A stretch of DNA of 64,000 nt from Planococcus maritimus (GCF_001687625.2 NZ_CP016538.2:1022501-1086500), one strand, 5' to 3'; numbered from the stretch's first letter, positions 18,251-26,813 are shown. Numbers and translations are program-made. The notes: generated from the sequence alone by a model not told the origin.

Positions 18251-19360
18251 ATGGTGCCTGAGCAGCATTCGGATGTTGTGTTATTAAAGGAAATCGCAGA
18301 GTTGTTGAATGAAGAAACGAATATGGAACGCATGCTGAATGGTGCGATCAACAAACTGTTACAGAACTCCAATTTCGAGACGGCGTGGATCTTTTTCATT
18401 GACGAAAAAGGCAAGCACCGTCTGGTAGCACAAGCCAATTTACCAGATGCCCTTCAAGAGCGGGAATGCCGTCATTTGACGAAAGGCGGCTGCTGGTGCG
18501 TCAAACGCTACCATGACGGCGATTTGGAAAAGGCGTCGAATATCATCGCCTGTCAGCGCATTGAAAATGCTAAAGCGGCGCATGGCAAAATCGATAGCAT
18601 CACGCACCATGCGACCGTGCCGCTGCAGTCGGGCAAGGAAAAATTTGGTTTGCTCAATATCGCGGCAGCGGATACGGTGCGCTTTTCAAAAGATGAATTG
18701 GCTTTATTGGAATCGGTTGCGTTCCAGATCGGTTCCGCCATCAAGCGCATCGTCTTGACCAAACAAGAGCAAGAGCTGGCACTCGTTAAAGAGCGCAACC
18801 GGCTTGCGCGGGATCTGCACGATTCCGTCAATCAACTGCTGTTCTCGGTCACGTTGACGGCGAGGGGCGGCATTGAAATGGCGGAAGACGAAGCGCAAAA
18901 AAGCACATTTCGCGATATTAAGCATCTCAGCCAGGAAGCGCTCAATGAAATGAGGGCATTGATTTGGCAGCTGCGGCCAAAAGGACTCGAGAGCGGTTTA
19001 ATCGACGCCATCAAAGCTTACGGGGAAATGCTCGGACTGTCGATGGAAGCAAAAGTGACGGGCGTCATTCAATTGCCGTCGCGCACAGAAGAAACTTTGT
19101 TCCGGATTGCCCAAGAGGCGCTGAATAATGTGCGCAAGCATGCGGGCATAAGCGCTGCCCAAATCTATGTAACGATAACTCCGACAGATGTCTTGTTGGT
19201 CATCAAAGATGAAGGGCTCGGCTTTTCTCCCGCATACGGCGAGATTCCATCGATTGGCATGCAAAGCATACGAGACCGCGCAAAAGCAGAAGGCGGGACG
19301 GTTGACTGGTCGAGCGAGATCAGCAAAGGAACGGAAATCCTGGTACGGATTCCGTATTAA
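18251..19360 (+). CDS. yhcY: GAF-domain sensor histidine kinase (YhcY / AirS-like)
   Basis: A 369-residue cytosolic sensor kinase of the NarL-partner (HisKA_3) type. The GAF domain (about residues 10-165) carries four cysteines, Cys73, Cys81, Cys83 and Cys101. Staphylococcus aureus AirS, formerly YhcS, uses four GAF cysteines to hold a [2Fe-2S] cluster for oxygen/redox sensing, so this is likely a redox sensor (inference). The phospho-acceptor is His190 in RDLHDSVNQLLF, and the ATPase blocks are EALNNVRKHA, DEGLGF and GMQSIRDRA. The start follows AGGAGGGG. It is cotranscribed with its response regulator 12 nt downstream. Confidence 0.9.
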   Translation: MVPEQHSDVVLLKEIAELLNEETNMERMLNGAINKLLQNSNFETAWIFFIDEKGKHRLVAQANLPDALQERECRHLTKGGCWCVKRYHDGDLEKASNIIACQRIENAKAAHGKIDSITHHATVPLQSGKEKFGLLNIAAADTVRFSKDELALLESVAFQIGSAIKRIVLTKQEQELALVKERNRLARDLHDSVNQLLFSVTLTARGGIEMAEDEAQKSTFRDIKHLSQEALNEMRALIWQLRPKGLESGLIDAIKAYGEMLGLSMEAKVTGVIQLPSRTEETLFRIAQEALNNVRKHAGISAAQIYVTITPTDVLLVIKDEGLGFSPAYGEIPSIGMQSIRDRAKAEGGTVDWSSEISKGTEILVRIPY

Positions 19361-19372
19361 AGGAGTGTCACG

Positions 19373-20008
19373 ATGAGAGTATTGATTGCGGATGATCACC
19401 ACGTAGTAAGAAGAGGGCTGCTGTTTTTCTTGAAAACGCAAAAAGACATTGAAGTGGTGGGGGAAGCGGCGAATGGCGTCGAGGCTGTCAAAATGGCAGG
19501 TGAGCTGCAGCCGGATATCGTCTTGATGGATCTCGTCATGCCGGAAATGGACGGCATCGAGGCTACTCGGAACATCAAAGCGTCTTATCCGGAAATCATC
19601 GTCTTGATGCTGACAAGCTTTTCAGACCGCGATCACATCCTGCCGGCAATTGAGGCAGGGGCAGCTGGTTATCAGCTAAAAGACATCGAACCGGATGAAC
19701 TCGTCGAATCGCTGCGCAGTTTGATGCGCGGGGAGAATACGCTGCATCCGAAAGCGTCCTCGGAACTGGCAAAAGCGCCGGAAGCCCCGCCGCCTCATGT
19801 GCTGCATCCGTTGACGCCAAGGGAAGCGGAAGTGCTTGCGGAGTTAACGAAGGGGAAAAGCAACCGGGAAGTGGCGTCTGCTTTGTTCGTGACGGAGAAG
19901 ACAGTGAAGACGCATATTTCCAATATCTTTATCAAACTCGAAGTCCAAGACCGGACGCAAGCAGCACTTTATGCAGTGAAGCACGGATTGACAGAATATG
20001 TTAACTGA
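19373..20008 (+). CDS. yhcZ: NarL/LuxR-family response regulator (YhcZ / AirR-like)
   Basis: A 211-residue DNA-binding response regulator. The receiver domain has the acidic pair Asp7-Asp8, phosphorylation site Asp53 (VLMDLVMPEMDG) and the conserved Lys in QLKDI. A proline-rich linker (APEAPPPH) leads to a LuxR-type helix-turn-helix (LTPREAEVLAELTKGKSNREVA, TEKTVKTHISNI). It is the partner of the GAF kinase immediately upstream and is translated from a GGAGTG site. Targets are unknown; in S. aureus AirR controls redox and cell-wall genes. Confidence 0.93.
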   Translation: MRVLIADDHHVVRRGLLFFLKTQKDIEVVGEAANGVEAVKMAGELQPDIVLMDLVMPEMDGIEATRNIKASYPEIIVLMLTSFSDRDHILPAIEAGAAGYQLKDIEPDELVESLRSLMRGENTLHPKASSELAKAPEAPPPHVLHPLTPREAEVLAELTKGKSNREVASALFVTEKTVKTHISNIFIKLEVQDRTQAALYAVKHGLTEYVN

Positions 20009-20015
20009 AGGAAAT

Positions 20016-20052
20016 AAAAAAGACTGCCGGATTTTCCATCCGGCAGTCTTTT
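20016..20052. terminator. Bidirectional terminator between yhcZ and rsgA
   Basis: Stem AAAAGACTGCCGG / CCGGCAGTCTTTT flanked by A- and T-runs. Confidence 0.88.
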
Positions 20053-21106
20053 ATCTCTTCTTGATGGGGCGGCTGCGGTATTCTTTCGTGCGCTGTTTCC
20101 ACACTGCCCGTTCTGCCTGTTGTTTGGCAGCGTCACTTTTTCGTTCGATATAGTCGAGTTCACGCAGTAATTTCAAATAGCTCGCATAGCGGTCTTCCGG
20201 CAATTCACCGGAAGCGAGTGCCGATTGAATGCGACAGCCGGGTTCTTGCTGGTGGCTGCAATCACGAAAACGGCATTCGTCGGCAAGGCTCGTGATATCT
20301 TGAAAGCTTGCCTCAAGCCCGTCAGCGGAATCGCCGAGCTGGAATTCACGCATGCCTGGTGTATCAATCAGTAAGCCGCCGCCTGGCAGCAACACCAGTT
20401 CGCGATGTGTCGTCGTATGGCGGCCTTTGCTGTCGTCTTCCCGGATCTCCTGCACGGCCATTTTATCGCTATGAGTCAAAGCATTGATCAGCGAAGATTT
20501 GCCGACCCCTGATGAGCCAAGCAACGCACCAGTTTTGCCATTCGTCAAATAGCGGTCAAAAGCTTCCATGCCCGCTCCGGTTACAGCCGACACGGCAAAC
20601 ACATCGACGCCCAAAGCGGTATCAGCAACTTCTTTTAAGTAAACCGAAGGGTCCTCGCATCGGTCGCTTTTTGTCAGCACGACGACCGGCATGGCACCTG
20701 AATCCCAGGCAGCGACCATATAGCGCTCCAGACGCCGGACATTGAAATCGTGATTGAGCGACATAACCAAGAATACATAGTCGAGATTGACGGCGATGGT
20801 CTGCATGTCGGACGTTTCCCCGGCCGCTTTTCGGGTGAATCGTGAACTTCTTGGCATGAGGTGATGGATAATGCCTTTGTCTTCTCCAGGCATTTGTTCG
20901 AGCGCCACCCAGTCACCAACACAAGGGAATTCATCGGGGTTATGGCTATGGCGGTAAGTTCCGGATAAAGTTGCCGGCCATTCACCGAAATCGGTTATAA
21001 CGCGGTAGCTGCTTTTGTGTTCGAGAATGATGCGACCCGGTATTTTCTGTTCAGGCAATGTTTGTGCGAATGATTCGTTCCATCCGTATTGGGTAATAAT
21101 TGACAA
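20051..21106 (-). CDS. rsgA: RsgA-type circularly permuted ribosome GTPase
   Basis: A 351-residue GTPase of the RsgA/YjeQ/CpgA family, acting in late 30S subunit maturation. Order: OB-fold N-terminus, then the permuted G domain with G4 TKSD (145-148) before G1 GSSGVGKS (197-204) and G3 DTPG (248-251), and a zinc knuckle Cys278, Cys283, His285, Cys291. The C-terminus is basic. It is about 50 residues longer than the usual Bacillales RsgA/CpgA and is not next to the rpe/thiN-type genes that flank the canonical copy, so it may be a second paralogue (inference). TTG start behind AGGAGG. A leader with a small ORF and two terminators precedes it. Confidence 0.9.
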   Translation of the reverse strand: MSIITQYGWNESFAQTLPEQKIPGRIILEHKSSYRVITDFGEWPATLSGTYRHSHNPDEFPCVGDWVALEQMPGEDKGIIHHLMPRSSRFTRKAAGETSDMQTIAVNLDYVFLVMSLNHDFNVRRLERYMVAAWDSGAMPVVVLTKSDRCEDPSVYLKEVADTALGVDVFAVSAVTGAGMEAFDRYLTNGKTGALLGSSGVGKSSLINALTHSDKMAVQEIREDDSKGRHTTTHRELVLLPGGGLLIDTPGMREFQLGDSADGLEASFQDITSLADECRFRDCSHQQEPGCRIQSALASGELPEDRYASYLKLLRELDYIERKSDAAKQQAERAVWKQRTKEYRSRPIKKR

Positions 21107-21134
21107 TGTAACTTCCTCCTATAAAAACGCATAA

Positions 21135-21171
21135 TAAAAAACCATGGCTGCAATAATGCTTGCCATGGTTT
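21135..21171 (-). terminator. Leader terminator 2 upstream of rsgA
   Basis: On the minus strand AAACCATGGC / GCCATGGTTT with a 13-nt loop, followed by TTTATTAT. It lies in the 5' leader, 28 nt before the rsgA start, so it must be bypassed for expression. Confidence 0.75.
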
Positions 21172-21183
21172 CCGCGCGTTAGG

Positions 21184-21209
21184 AAAAAAGCGTATCGTCA
21201 GCGATACAC
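21184..21209 (-). terminator. Leader terminator 1 upstream of rsgA, overlapping the leader ORF
   Basis: Minus-strand stem GTGTATCG / CGATACGC (one G-U pair), loop CTGA, then TTTTTT. The loop contains the TGA stop of the leader ORF, and its 5' arm encodes the last residues. Confidence 0.7.
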
Positions 21210-21272
21210 AGAGGGAGACACCATAGCAAACACTATTAAGTTACGGGTTGCACGAACTGAAATAGCCACCAT
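21198..21272 (-). CDS. Leader peptide ORF (24 aa) upstream of rsgA
   Basis: ATG at 21272 preceded by AGAGGTGAGG at good spacing, 24 codons, TGA at 21198-21200. The peptide begins MVAISVRATRN and ends SPSVYR. It is not a recognised family. Its position between a good promoter and two intrinsic terminators, ahead of a ribosome GTPase gene, matches the layout of ribosome-mediated attenuation leaders. Codons 16-18 contain GCTATGGT, able to pair with ACCATGGC in the 5' arm of terminator 2. The small-ORF call rests on the ribosome binding site and context only. Confidence 0.55.
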   Translation of the reverse strand: MVAISVRATRNLIVFAMVSPSVYR

Positions 21273-21303
21273 AATACCTCACCTCTTTCCATTAGTTACA
21301 CCC

Positions 21304-21332
21304 ATCATACCGGTAAATAAATGGCAGGTCAA
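21304..21332 (-). promoter_or_regulatory. Promoter of the rsgA leader transcript
   Basis: Minus strand TTGACC (21332-21327), 17-bp spacer, TATGAT (21309-21304). The predicted start is about 25 nt before the leader ORF. Confidence 0.7.
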
Positions 21333-21500
21333 CGTTTTTTTAGAGTATTACGACAATGAAGTGACAAGCGGGCGCTTTCCACCAGCAAGATCACATGGAC
21401 AGGCAGAGCTGATGGGCTGCGATGGCGCGTGGCCAGCGTTTGTACCAATTAGAATAAGGGAACAGGGTAATAGGCCATTATTTTATTAAGGGGGGAAGTC

Positions 21501-22811
21501 ATGAAAAAAATCTTCTATAATTGGCGGGAAAAGCTCTGGGTGACTCCTGCTATCTATAGCTTCCTTGCCATCTTATTATCCATCGCCTTTTTTTATGTGG
21601 ATTTATTGCTAGTCCAGCAATACCAAGAATTCATTCCGGATATTTTGTTGACGAATGTGCAATTGGCCCAGACGATCATGGGAGCGCTCGCAGGTGCGTT
21701 ATTAACGATGACAACCTTTACGTTCTCTACCATACTCGTCGTCTTGACGATGTATTCCTCTCAGTTCTCACCGCGAACCTTGAAAAATTTCGTCCATGAT
21801 CGGCTGACTTGGCGCGTATTGGGTGTGTTTTTAGGCGGGTTTATCTACAATACGCTGTCATTGATGTTCATGCGAGACGCGCTCTATACACATGATGTCA
21901 TCTCGACTTTCGTCGGCATTGTCATTGCGTTTTTCTGTCTGTCGACGTTCGCTTATTTTATTCACCATATTGCGACGAATGTGCAAGTCGAGAAGTTGAT
22001 TCAAGAGCTCGAGGAAGATGCTGAACGGATTATCGACAGTTATGGTGAAAAGCAGAAGCAAGAAATGGAAATTGAATCGGAATGGAATCCAGACGGTTTT
22101 GTCGAGACAATCACGGCTGAAAATGACGGCTATATTCAGTTTCTGTATTTCGACAAGCTGACAGACTATGCCGTAGAACACAATCTGGAAGTGGAAATTT
22201 TTCATGGCATCGGTTCCTATGTTCATGAACAGACGGCTTTATTCCGTGTTTATCAACGTGAGCAGGACGAAATTGACCTACACCGATTTATCACGATCGG
22301 CACCGAACGGACGACCGATCAAGACCTCGACTTTGCCATTCAAAAAATGGTAGAAGTTGCACTCAGAGCCATTTCGCCAGGTATCAATGACCCGAACACG
22401 GCGAATGGCATCATCATCCGTATCGGGCGGCTGTTAGGGAAGGTCAGCCATTTGGAGACAGGGGCCATTACCATCACAGACGATCAGCAAAAAGATCGCA
22501 TACGGTATCCCTTCTTTACTTTCGACCAGTTTCTGTATCTGACATTCCATCAACTTATTCATTATGGCAAGGAAGATGTTTCGGTAGTGGCGGCTATCTT
22601 CGAAGCATTGACAAATGCTGCGCAAATATCGGAAACGGCGCGCCATGAAGCCATTTGGGAAACGCAACTGCATGTTCTGGAACATTTAGAGGGCTCACCT
22701 TTTAAACGCTTGGATCGGCGTTTTATCCAAGGGAAAATGGACATACTGGCACAAGTGATGGACCGTCGTCCTGTTCTGCTAAGTGATTACCTGCTTGATC
22801 AGGAAGCATAA
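21501..22811 (+). CDS. DUF2254 membrane protein
   Basis: A 436-residue integral membrane protein of the DUF2254 family. Four membrane segments lie in the first 160 residues (about 13-33, 55-85, 104-122, 135-155), with the typical LTMTTFTFSTILVVLTMYSSQFSPR motif region, followed by a long soluble part. That part includes the conserved ALRAISPGINDPNTA segment near residue 290. Function unknown. The ATG follows AAGGGGGGAAG. The next gene is an MscS-type channel 45 nt downstream, so the two probably form a membrane-stress operon (inference). Confidence 0.88.
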   Translation: MKKIFYNWREKLWVTPAIYSFLAILLSIAFFYVDLLLVQQYQEFIPDILLTNVQLAQTIMGALAGALLTMTTFTFSTILVVLTMYSSQFSPRTLKNFVHDRLTWRVLGVFLGGFIYNTLSLMFMRDALYTHDVISTFVGIVIAFFCLSTFAYFIHHIATNVQVEKLIQELEEDAERIIDSYGEKQKQEMEIESEWNPDGFVETITAENDGYIQFLYFDKLTDYAVEHNLEVEIFHGIGSYVHEQTALFRVYQREQDEIDLHRFITIGTERTTDQDLDFAIQKMVEVALRAISPGINDPNTANGIIIRIGRLLGKVSHLETGAITITDDQQKDRIRYPFFTFDQFLYLTFHQLIHYGKEDVSVVAAIFEALTNAAQISETARHEAIWETQLHVLEHLEGSPFKRLDRRFIQGKMDILAQVMDRRPVLLSDYLLDQEA

Positions 22812-22855
22812 ACAGAACTTATGCCTTTTGAATGCTGCAGGAAAAGGAGGGAATT

Positions 22856-23914
22856 ATGAAAGATTGGCGATGGCTTGAAGGGATTGACGTTTTGAAGGAC
22901 TTGTCCGTAGCCGAATTTTTTCTGTTTTTTTTGTATTTAGTGTGTATAGTAATCGGGAAATGGCTAGCCCAATTTATTTTAAAACGAGTGATCAGCCATA
23001 AGGGCTACCAAGAGAGAGTTTATCCCATTGTTGAAGATGTATTGAATTGGTTGGCCTTTTACGCTGGCATTTTATTGTTCTTGTTCTATTTTTGGGAAGA
23101 AGAGTGGCTGAAGACGCCTTTTTATGAAACGGAAGGGGTAGACGTCTCTATTCTCCTAATTGTGGTCGCGATCATGATCGTTACTTTTTCTAGCCGTGTC
23201 GTCAAAGCATTCAATCGGTTTGTCATGCCTTATGTTTACGGGCAGTTCGATGTAGAGCTTGGCACGAGCTATACGATTAATCGGCTCATTTACTACACCG
23301 TCATGTTCTTAGCGATTGCCATCAGTTTTACACTTGTCGGCCTGGATCTGCGGGCGGTCGGCGTGGTCTTCAGTGTGCTCGGCATCGGTATCGGTTTTGG
23401 TGTCCGCAATATTGCCGCGAACTTTGTATCGGGCATTATCATTTTATTCGAACGGCCGATGGAAGTCGGCGAAATGGTCGAGATCGATAAAAAAATTGGG
23501 CGCATCACCAAAATCAAATTGCGTTCGACTGTCGTCGAAACGCTAAAAGACGGCACACTTGTCGTACCGAATCAGTATTTCATCGAGCAGATCGTTAAGA
23601 ACCGTTCGGGAGCGAAACTGTTCGCCCGTGTCGTCGTCAGCGTCGAGTACGGCTTCGATACGGAGCTGGTGGAGGAGTTGCTGGTGCAAGCGGCGGAACG
23701 CGGCATCCTAAAAGTCGACGGCGTGCCGGATGAAAAGCCTGACGCCCAGTTTATCGACTTCCACAATTCCTCGATGGATTTCCAAGTGGAAGCGCGTGTC
23801 TTGGATGTGGAAATGAAAGACCTATTGGAAAGCCGGATTCGCCACGCCATCGCTGCCTTATTTGTGGAACATGGCATCCGCCTCGCGTCATGGCCTGGCG
23901 AGCGAACTGAATAA
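22856..23914 (+). CDS. Small-conductance mechanosensitive channel (MscS family)
   Basis: A 352-residue MscS-like channel that would open under membrane tension to release solutes after osmotic downshock. Four membrane helices occur by residue about 190. The pore helix/beta-domain junction is recognisable (VFSVLGIGIGFGVRNIAANFVSG), then the beta domain FERPMEVGEMVEIDKKIGRI and VVPNQYFIEQIVKN. The C-terminal alpha-beta domain is intact. ATG 22856 is chosen because AAAGGAGGGAATT directly precedes it. Second gene after DUF2254; a strong terminator follows. Confidence 0.9.
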   Translation: MKDWRWLEGIDVLKDLSVAEFFLFFLYLVCIVIGKWLAQFILKRVISHKGYQERVYPIVEDVLNWLAFYAGILLFLFYFWEEEWLKTPFYETEGVDVSILLIVVAIMIVTFSSRVVKAFNRFVMPYVYGQFDVELGTSYTINRLIYYTVMFLAIAISFTLVGLDLRAVGVVFSVLGIGIGFGVRNIAANFVSGIIILFERPMEVGEMVEIDKKIGRITKIKLRSTVVETLKDGTLVVPNQYFIEQIVKNRSGAKLFARVVVSVEYGFDTELVEELLVQAAERGILKVDGVPDEKPDAQFIDFHNSSMDFQVEARVLDVEMKDLLESRIRHAIAALFVEHGIRLASWPGERTE

Positions 23915-23925
23915 AAGAACCGCAA

Positions 23926-23960
23926 AAAACGCCTGATCACAAAAAATCAGGCGTTTTTTC
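23926..23960. terminator. Bidirectional terminator
   Basis: Stem AAAAACGCCTGAT / ATCAGGCGTTTTT between the convergent MscS gene and the frameshifted membrane gene. Confidence 0.88.
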
Positions 23961-23964
23961 TGTA

Positions 23965-24527
23965 TCAAGGGGATTGGATTCGGGTGTATATCCCGCCAGC
24001 TGTTTCCACGCGACGGGCCAAGGAGCTGTGCATTTCAAAAATCCGTCCGCCAGAGAACTCGAGCACGCTGCCGTCGTGGAAATAATAAGCGACAGACTCA
24101 ATGGAACTGGCTCCATCTTGTTGGTGAAGGCGCTCTTCGACGCGTTCGAATTCATCCCATGTGTAAGTAGAGGAGACTAAAGACAAAGGAGGGTTGTACG
24201 TGAAGCGCTCGCTCGTCATGTAATAATAATCCCCGATCGATAAAGCGATCGCCACAAGCCCAATCGCTGCAACAGCGCATGACAACAGCCAAGACTTCAG
24301 CGGCTGCTCGATTATCGCTGCGATGAATAACGCAGCAGCCAGCAAGACCATGCCGCCCCGCCAAGCACGAGCGACCAGAAGGAAGTGCCGACGAGTTCCG
24401 CCTCCGGTGTAATGAAAGCGACTTTTGCAGGGTAAAACACGGCTGCTGGGACAAATACAGCAGATAGCAGCAGAATGATGCCAAGCGTAATCAAAACGAT
24501 TTTTTTCTGATCGTAAAAATCAACCAT
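23965..24527 (-). pseudogene. Membrane protein gene interrupted by a frameshift in a G-run
   Basis: Two overlapping frames encode what looks like one protein. The first (from ATG 24527, with GAGGAGGACGAAGAGG upstream) gives a membrane helix and begins a second, then runs out. The second frame completes that helix (MVLLAAALFIAAIIE), adds another, and ends in a soluble domain of about 75 residues (to 23965). The junction is the GGCGGGGCGGC run near 24352-24362, where adding one G restores a continuous LGGGGMVLLAAALF segment. Intact length would be about 187 residues. Family unknown. The ATG overlaps the stop of the upstream CDF gene, so it belongs to that operon. Alternatively two coupled ORFs. 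Confidence 0.6.
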
Positions 24528-25413
24528 CCTCTTCGTCCTCCTCAATCGAGTAATCCGGTTCTATATGTACGAGGACGACACAATTCGGTTTCACTTTTTG
24601 GATTTTCCGCTCAATCTCTTCGGTGATCCAATGACTTTCAATGACATTCAAATAAGGCGCGACGCTGACAGTCAAATCAATAAACATAACATTTCCATGT
24701 GTACGGCCTTTGAAATCACGCAAGTCCAATACGCCTGGCACACGACGAATGACAACTGAAAGCGATTCGACAGTTTCTTCGTCGAACGCATCAGTCAAGG
24801 TCAAAACCGATTCACGGAAAATGTCCAAAGCTGTTTTGATAATGATCAGTCCGACAAGAAAGGCCGTGATTGAATCGATCAGTGGCGCGCCGAAAATGGC
24901 CGCGATGATGCCGATTCCGGCTCCGATGCTGACAAGTGCATCGGAACGATTGTCGTAAGCAGCTGCCCTGACTGCAGCACTTTTGATTTCGTTGCTCAAC
25001 TTCAAATTATAGCGGTAGACGCCATACATGATGGCTGCCGACAAAAACGCGACGACAGCGGTCAGTGGAGACGGCGGGATGAGAGAGGGATTGAACACCG
25101 TTTTCACTGAATTTAACAGCACTTGCAGCCCGATGACCGCCATGATGAACGAAGCCAAGAGAGAAGCGATGGTTTCGGCCTTTAAATGGCCATAATGGTG
25201 ATTGTCGTCGGGTGGTTTTTGGGAAATTCGCAAGCCGATTAGCACAGCGACAGAAGCGACGATGTCAGTGACATTGTTTAGTCCGTCCGCTTTCAGCGCT
25301 TCGGATCCGCCCCAAAATCCGGCGCCGAGTTTGATGGCGCTTAAAAACAAATAAGCCCCGATGCTGAGCCAAGCGCCTTTTTCTCCTTTGCGAAGGTTAT
25401 CGTATAATTCCAT
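24520..25413 (-). CDS. Cation diffusion facilitator, manganese-exporter type (MneP/MntE-like)
   Basis: A 297-residue CDF transporter exporting a divalent metal from the cytosol in exchange for protons. Six membrane helices and a C-terminal cytosolic metal-binding domain. The transport site shows DGLNNVTD in helix 2 and YDNRSD in helix 5; the DGxxN variety is typical of the Gram-positive manganese exporters MneP/MneS/MntE. HHYGHLKAE follows helix 2 as in the family. ATG 25413 has the better spacing to GGAGGTG than the ATG two codons upstream. The next gene overlaps its stop. Confidence 0.88.
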   Translation of the reverse strand: MELYDNLRKGEKGAWLSIGAYLFLSAIKLGAGFWGGSEALKADGLNNVTDIVASVAVLIGLRISQKPPDDNHHYGHLKAETIASLLASFIMAVIGLQVLLNSVKTVFNPSLIPPSPLTAVVAFLSAAIMYGVYRYNLKLSNEIKSAAVRAAAYDNRSDALVSIGAGIGIIAAIFGAPLIDSITAFLVGLIIIKTALDIFRESVLTLTDAFDEETVESLSVVIRRVPGVLDLRDFKGRTHGNVMFIDLTVSVAPYLNVIESHWITEEIERKIQKVKPNCVVLVHIEPDYSIEEDEEDG

Positions 25414-25442
25414 TGCCATTCACCTCCAGATTGGATTGTGGG

Positions 25443-25474
25443 AAAACGGAAACGACCCTCCAAAAGAGGGCCGT
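25443..25474 (-). terminator. Probable terminator after the CNNM gene
   Basis: Minus strand stem ACGGCCCTC / GAGGGTCGT followed by TTCCGTTTT; the T-run is imperfect. Confidence 0.5.
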
Positions 25475-25487
25475 ATCGCATCAACTA

Positions 25488-26804
25488 TTATACAGGAAGA
25501 TCTTCATCAGGTGCTTTTTGAGCTTCTAAATAAAGAATATGGTGGCCATCGACTTCCCGGATGCGGAATTCGTAGCCTTGTTCAATGATTTTCTGGCCTT
25601 CGACTGCATCGAAATCCATATCCATAAACCAGCCGCCGATCGTATCGATGTCTTCTTCGTCGATATTGATTCCAAGGATGGCGTTTACGGTGTTGAGCAA
25701 TAGTTTGGCATTGAAAATATAATGGTTGTCGCCAAGCTTTTGGACATCGGGGGCTTCGTCGACGTCAAACTCATCCTGGATATCGCCGACGATTTCTTCG
25801 AGTATGTCTTCGATGGTGACAAGACCGGAAGTGCCGCCGTATTCATCACGCAAGATGGCCATGTGGATGCGCTCGCGTTGAATTTTCAATAACAACTCAT
25901 TGACAGGCACTGTTTCAATGACTTGAATCACCGGCTGAATAAAAGCGGAAACCGGCAGATTCCCAGTATCGGGATTTTTCACGTAAGCGCTCAGCAAGTG
26001 CTTCATGTTAACGACGCCAAGGACATGGTCTTTGTCGCCGTCCGTAATCGGGTAGCGGGTAAATTGCTCGATGCCTTCTAATGTAAACACTTCGCGTAAA
26101 CTCACATCGTGGGCGATAGTGCTCATCTCCATCCGCGGCACCATGATTTCTTTGGCGATGCGTTCATCGAATTCAAAGATGCGATTGACGTAATCGTATT
26201 CAGATGCATTGATCTCTCCGCTCTTCAAGCTTTCAGACAGCAACAATTTCAACTCTTCTTCAGTATGGCCCATTTCGCTGCGTGATAATTTTTGAATGCC
26301 GAACAATCCCGAAATCAGGCGGGCGATGGCACTGAAGAGAAAAATAAAAGGGAACAACAGCCAGTAGGTAGCAGCGAGCGGTGCGGCGAACATTAAAATA
26401 GCACGCTCCGGGTTGCGAATGGCAAAGGTCTTCGGAAACAGCTCGCCGAACACAACTAATAGCAAAGCCACAGCTAGAAATGCCGTCAAAAAGCTAATCC
26501 ATCCAGCGCTTGTTGAAGCACCGGGGAAGTTGGCGGCAACGGGCACGAACATTTCCTGTATAAGCGCATGGCCGAGCCAGCCAAGCCCAAGCACCGATAA
26601 AGCCATGCCGACTTGACAGGTAAACAGATAGGTATCGGCATGTGTGGCAATTTTTATGGCGGCTTGAGCTTGTTTTTTGTGTTCAGCAATCGTTTCATCG
26701 AGACGGGATTTGCGAACATTGACAATGGCGTATTCACAAGCGGAAAAGAAAGCGGCAGAACTGATCAAAGCGGCGATTGCCGCTATTCGTATGGGAATGT
26801 CCAA
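25488..26804 (-). CDS. CNNM/CorC-type transporter (hemolysin C family)
   Basis: A 438-residue membrane protein with an N-terminal CNNM (DUF21) domain of four helices (to about residue 195), a CBS pair (about 205-330; MVPRMEMSTIAHD, ILRDEYGGTSGLVTIEDILE) and a C-terminal CorC_HlyC domain (VDEAPD to the end). Such proteins export Mg2+ or Co2+ or couple Na+ and Mg2+ movement; the older hemolysin label is historical. The start is TTG at 26804, behind AAAGGAG. A 9-codon ORF with its own strong ribosome binding site ends exactly at that site. Confidence 0.9.
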   Translation of the reverse strand: MDIPIRIAAIAALISSAAFFSACEYAIVNVRKSRLDETIAEHKKQAQAAIKIATHADTYLFTCQVGMALSVLGLGWLGHALIQEMFVPVAANFPGASTSAGWISFLTAFLAVALLLVVFGELFPKTFAIRNPERAILMFAAPLAATYWLLFPFIFLFSAIARLISGLFGIQKLSRSEMGHTEEELKLLLSESLKSGEINASEYDYVNRIFEFDERIAKEIMVPRMEMSTIAHDVSLREVFTLEGIEQFTRYPITDGDKDHVLGVVNMKHLLSAYVKNPDTGNLPVSAFIQPVIQVIETVPVNELLLKIQRERIHMAILRDEYGGTSGLVTIEDILEEIVGDIQDEFDVDEAPDVQKLGDNHYIFNAKLLLNTVNAILGINIDEEDIDTIGGWFMDMDFDAVEGQKIIEQGYEFRIREVDGHHILYLEAQKAPDEDLPV

Positions 26805-26813
26805 ATGGCTCCT

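Noticed and set aside
21160-21489. 109-codon plus-strand ORF before the DUF2254 gene
   Set aside because: It overlaps the minus-strand leader, promoter and both terminators, has no family and no good ribosome binding site.
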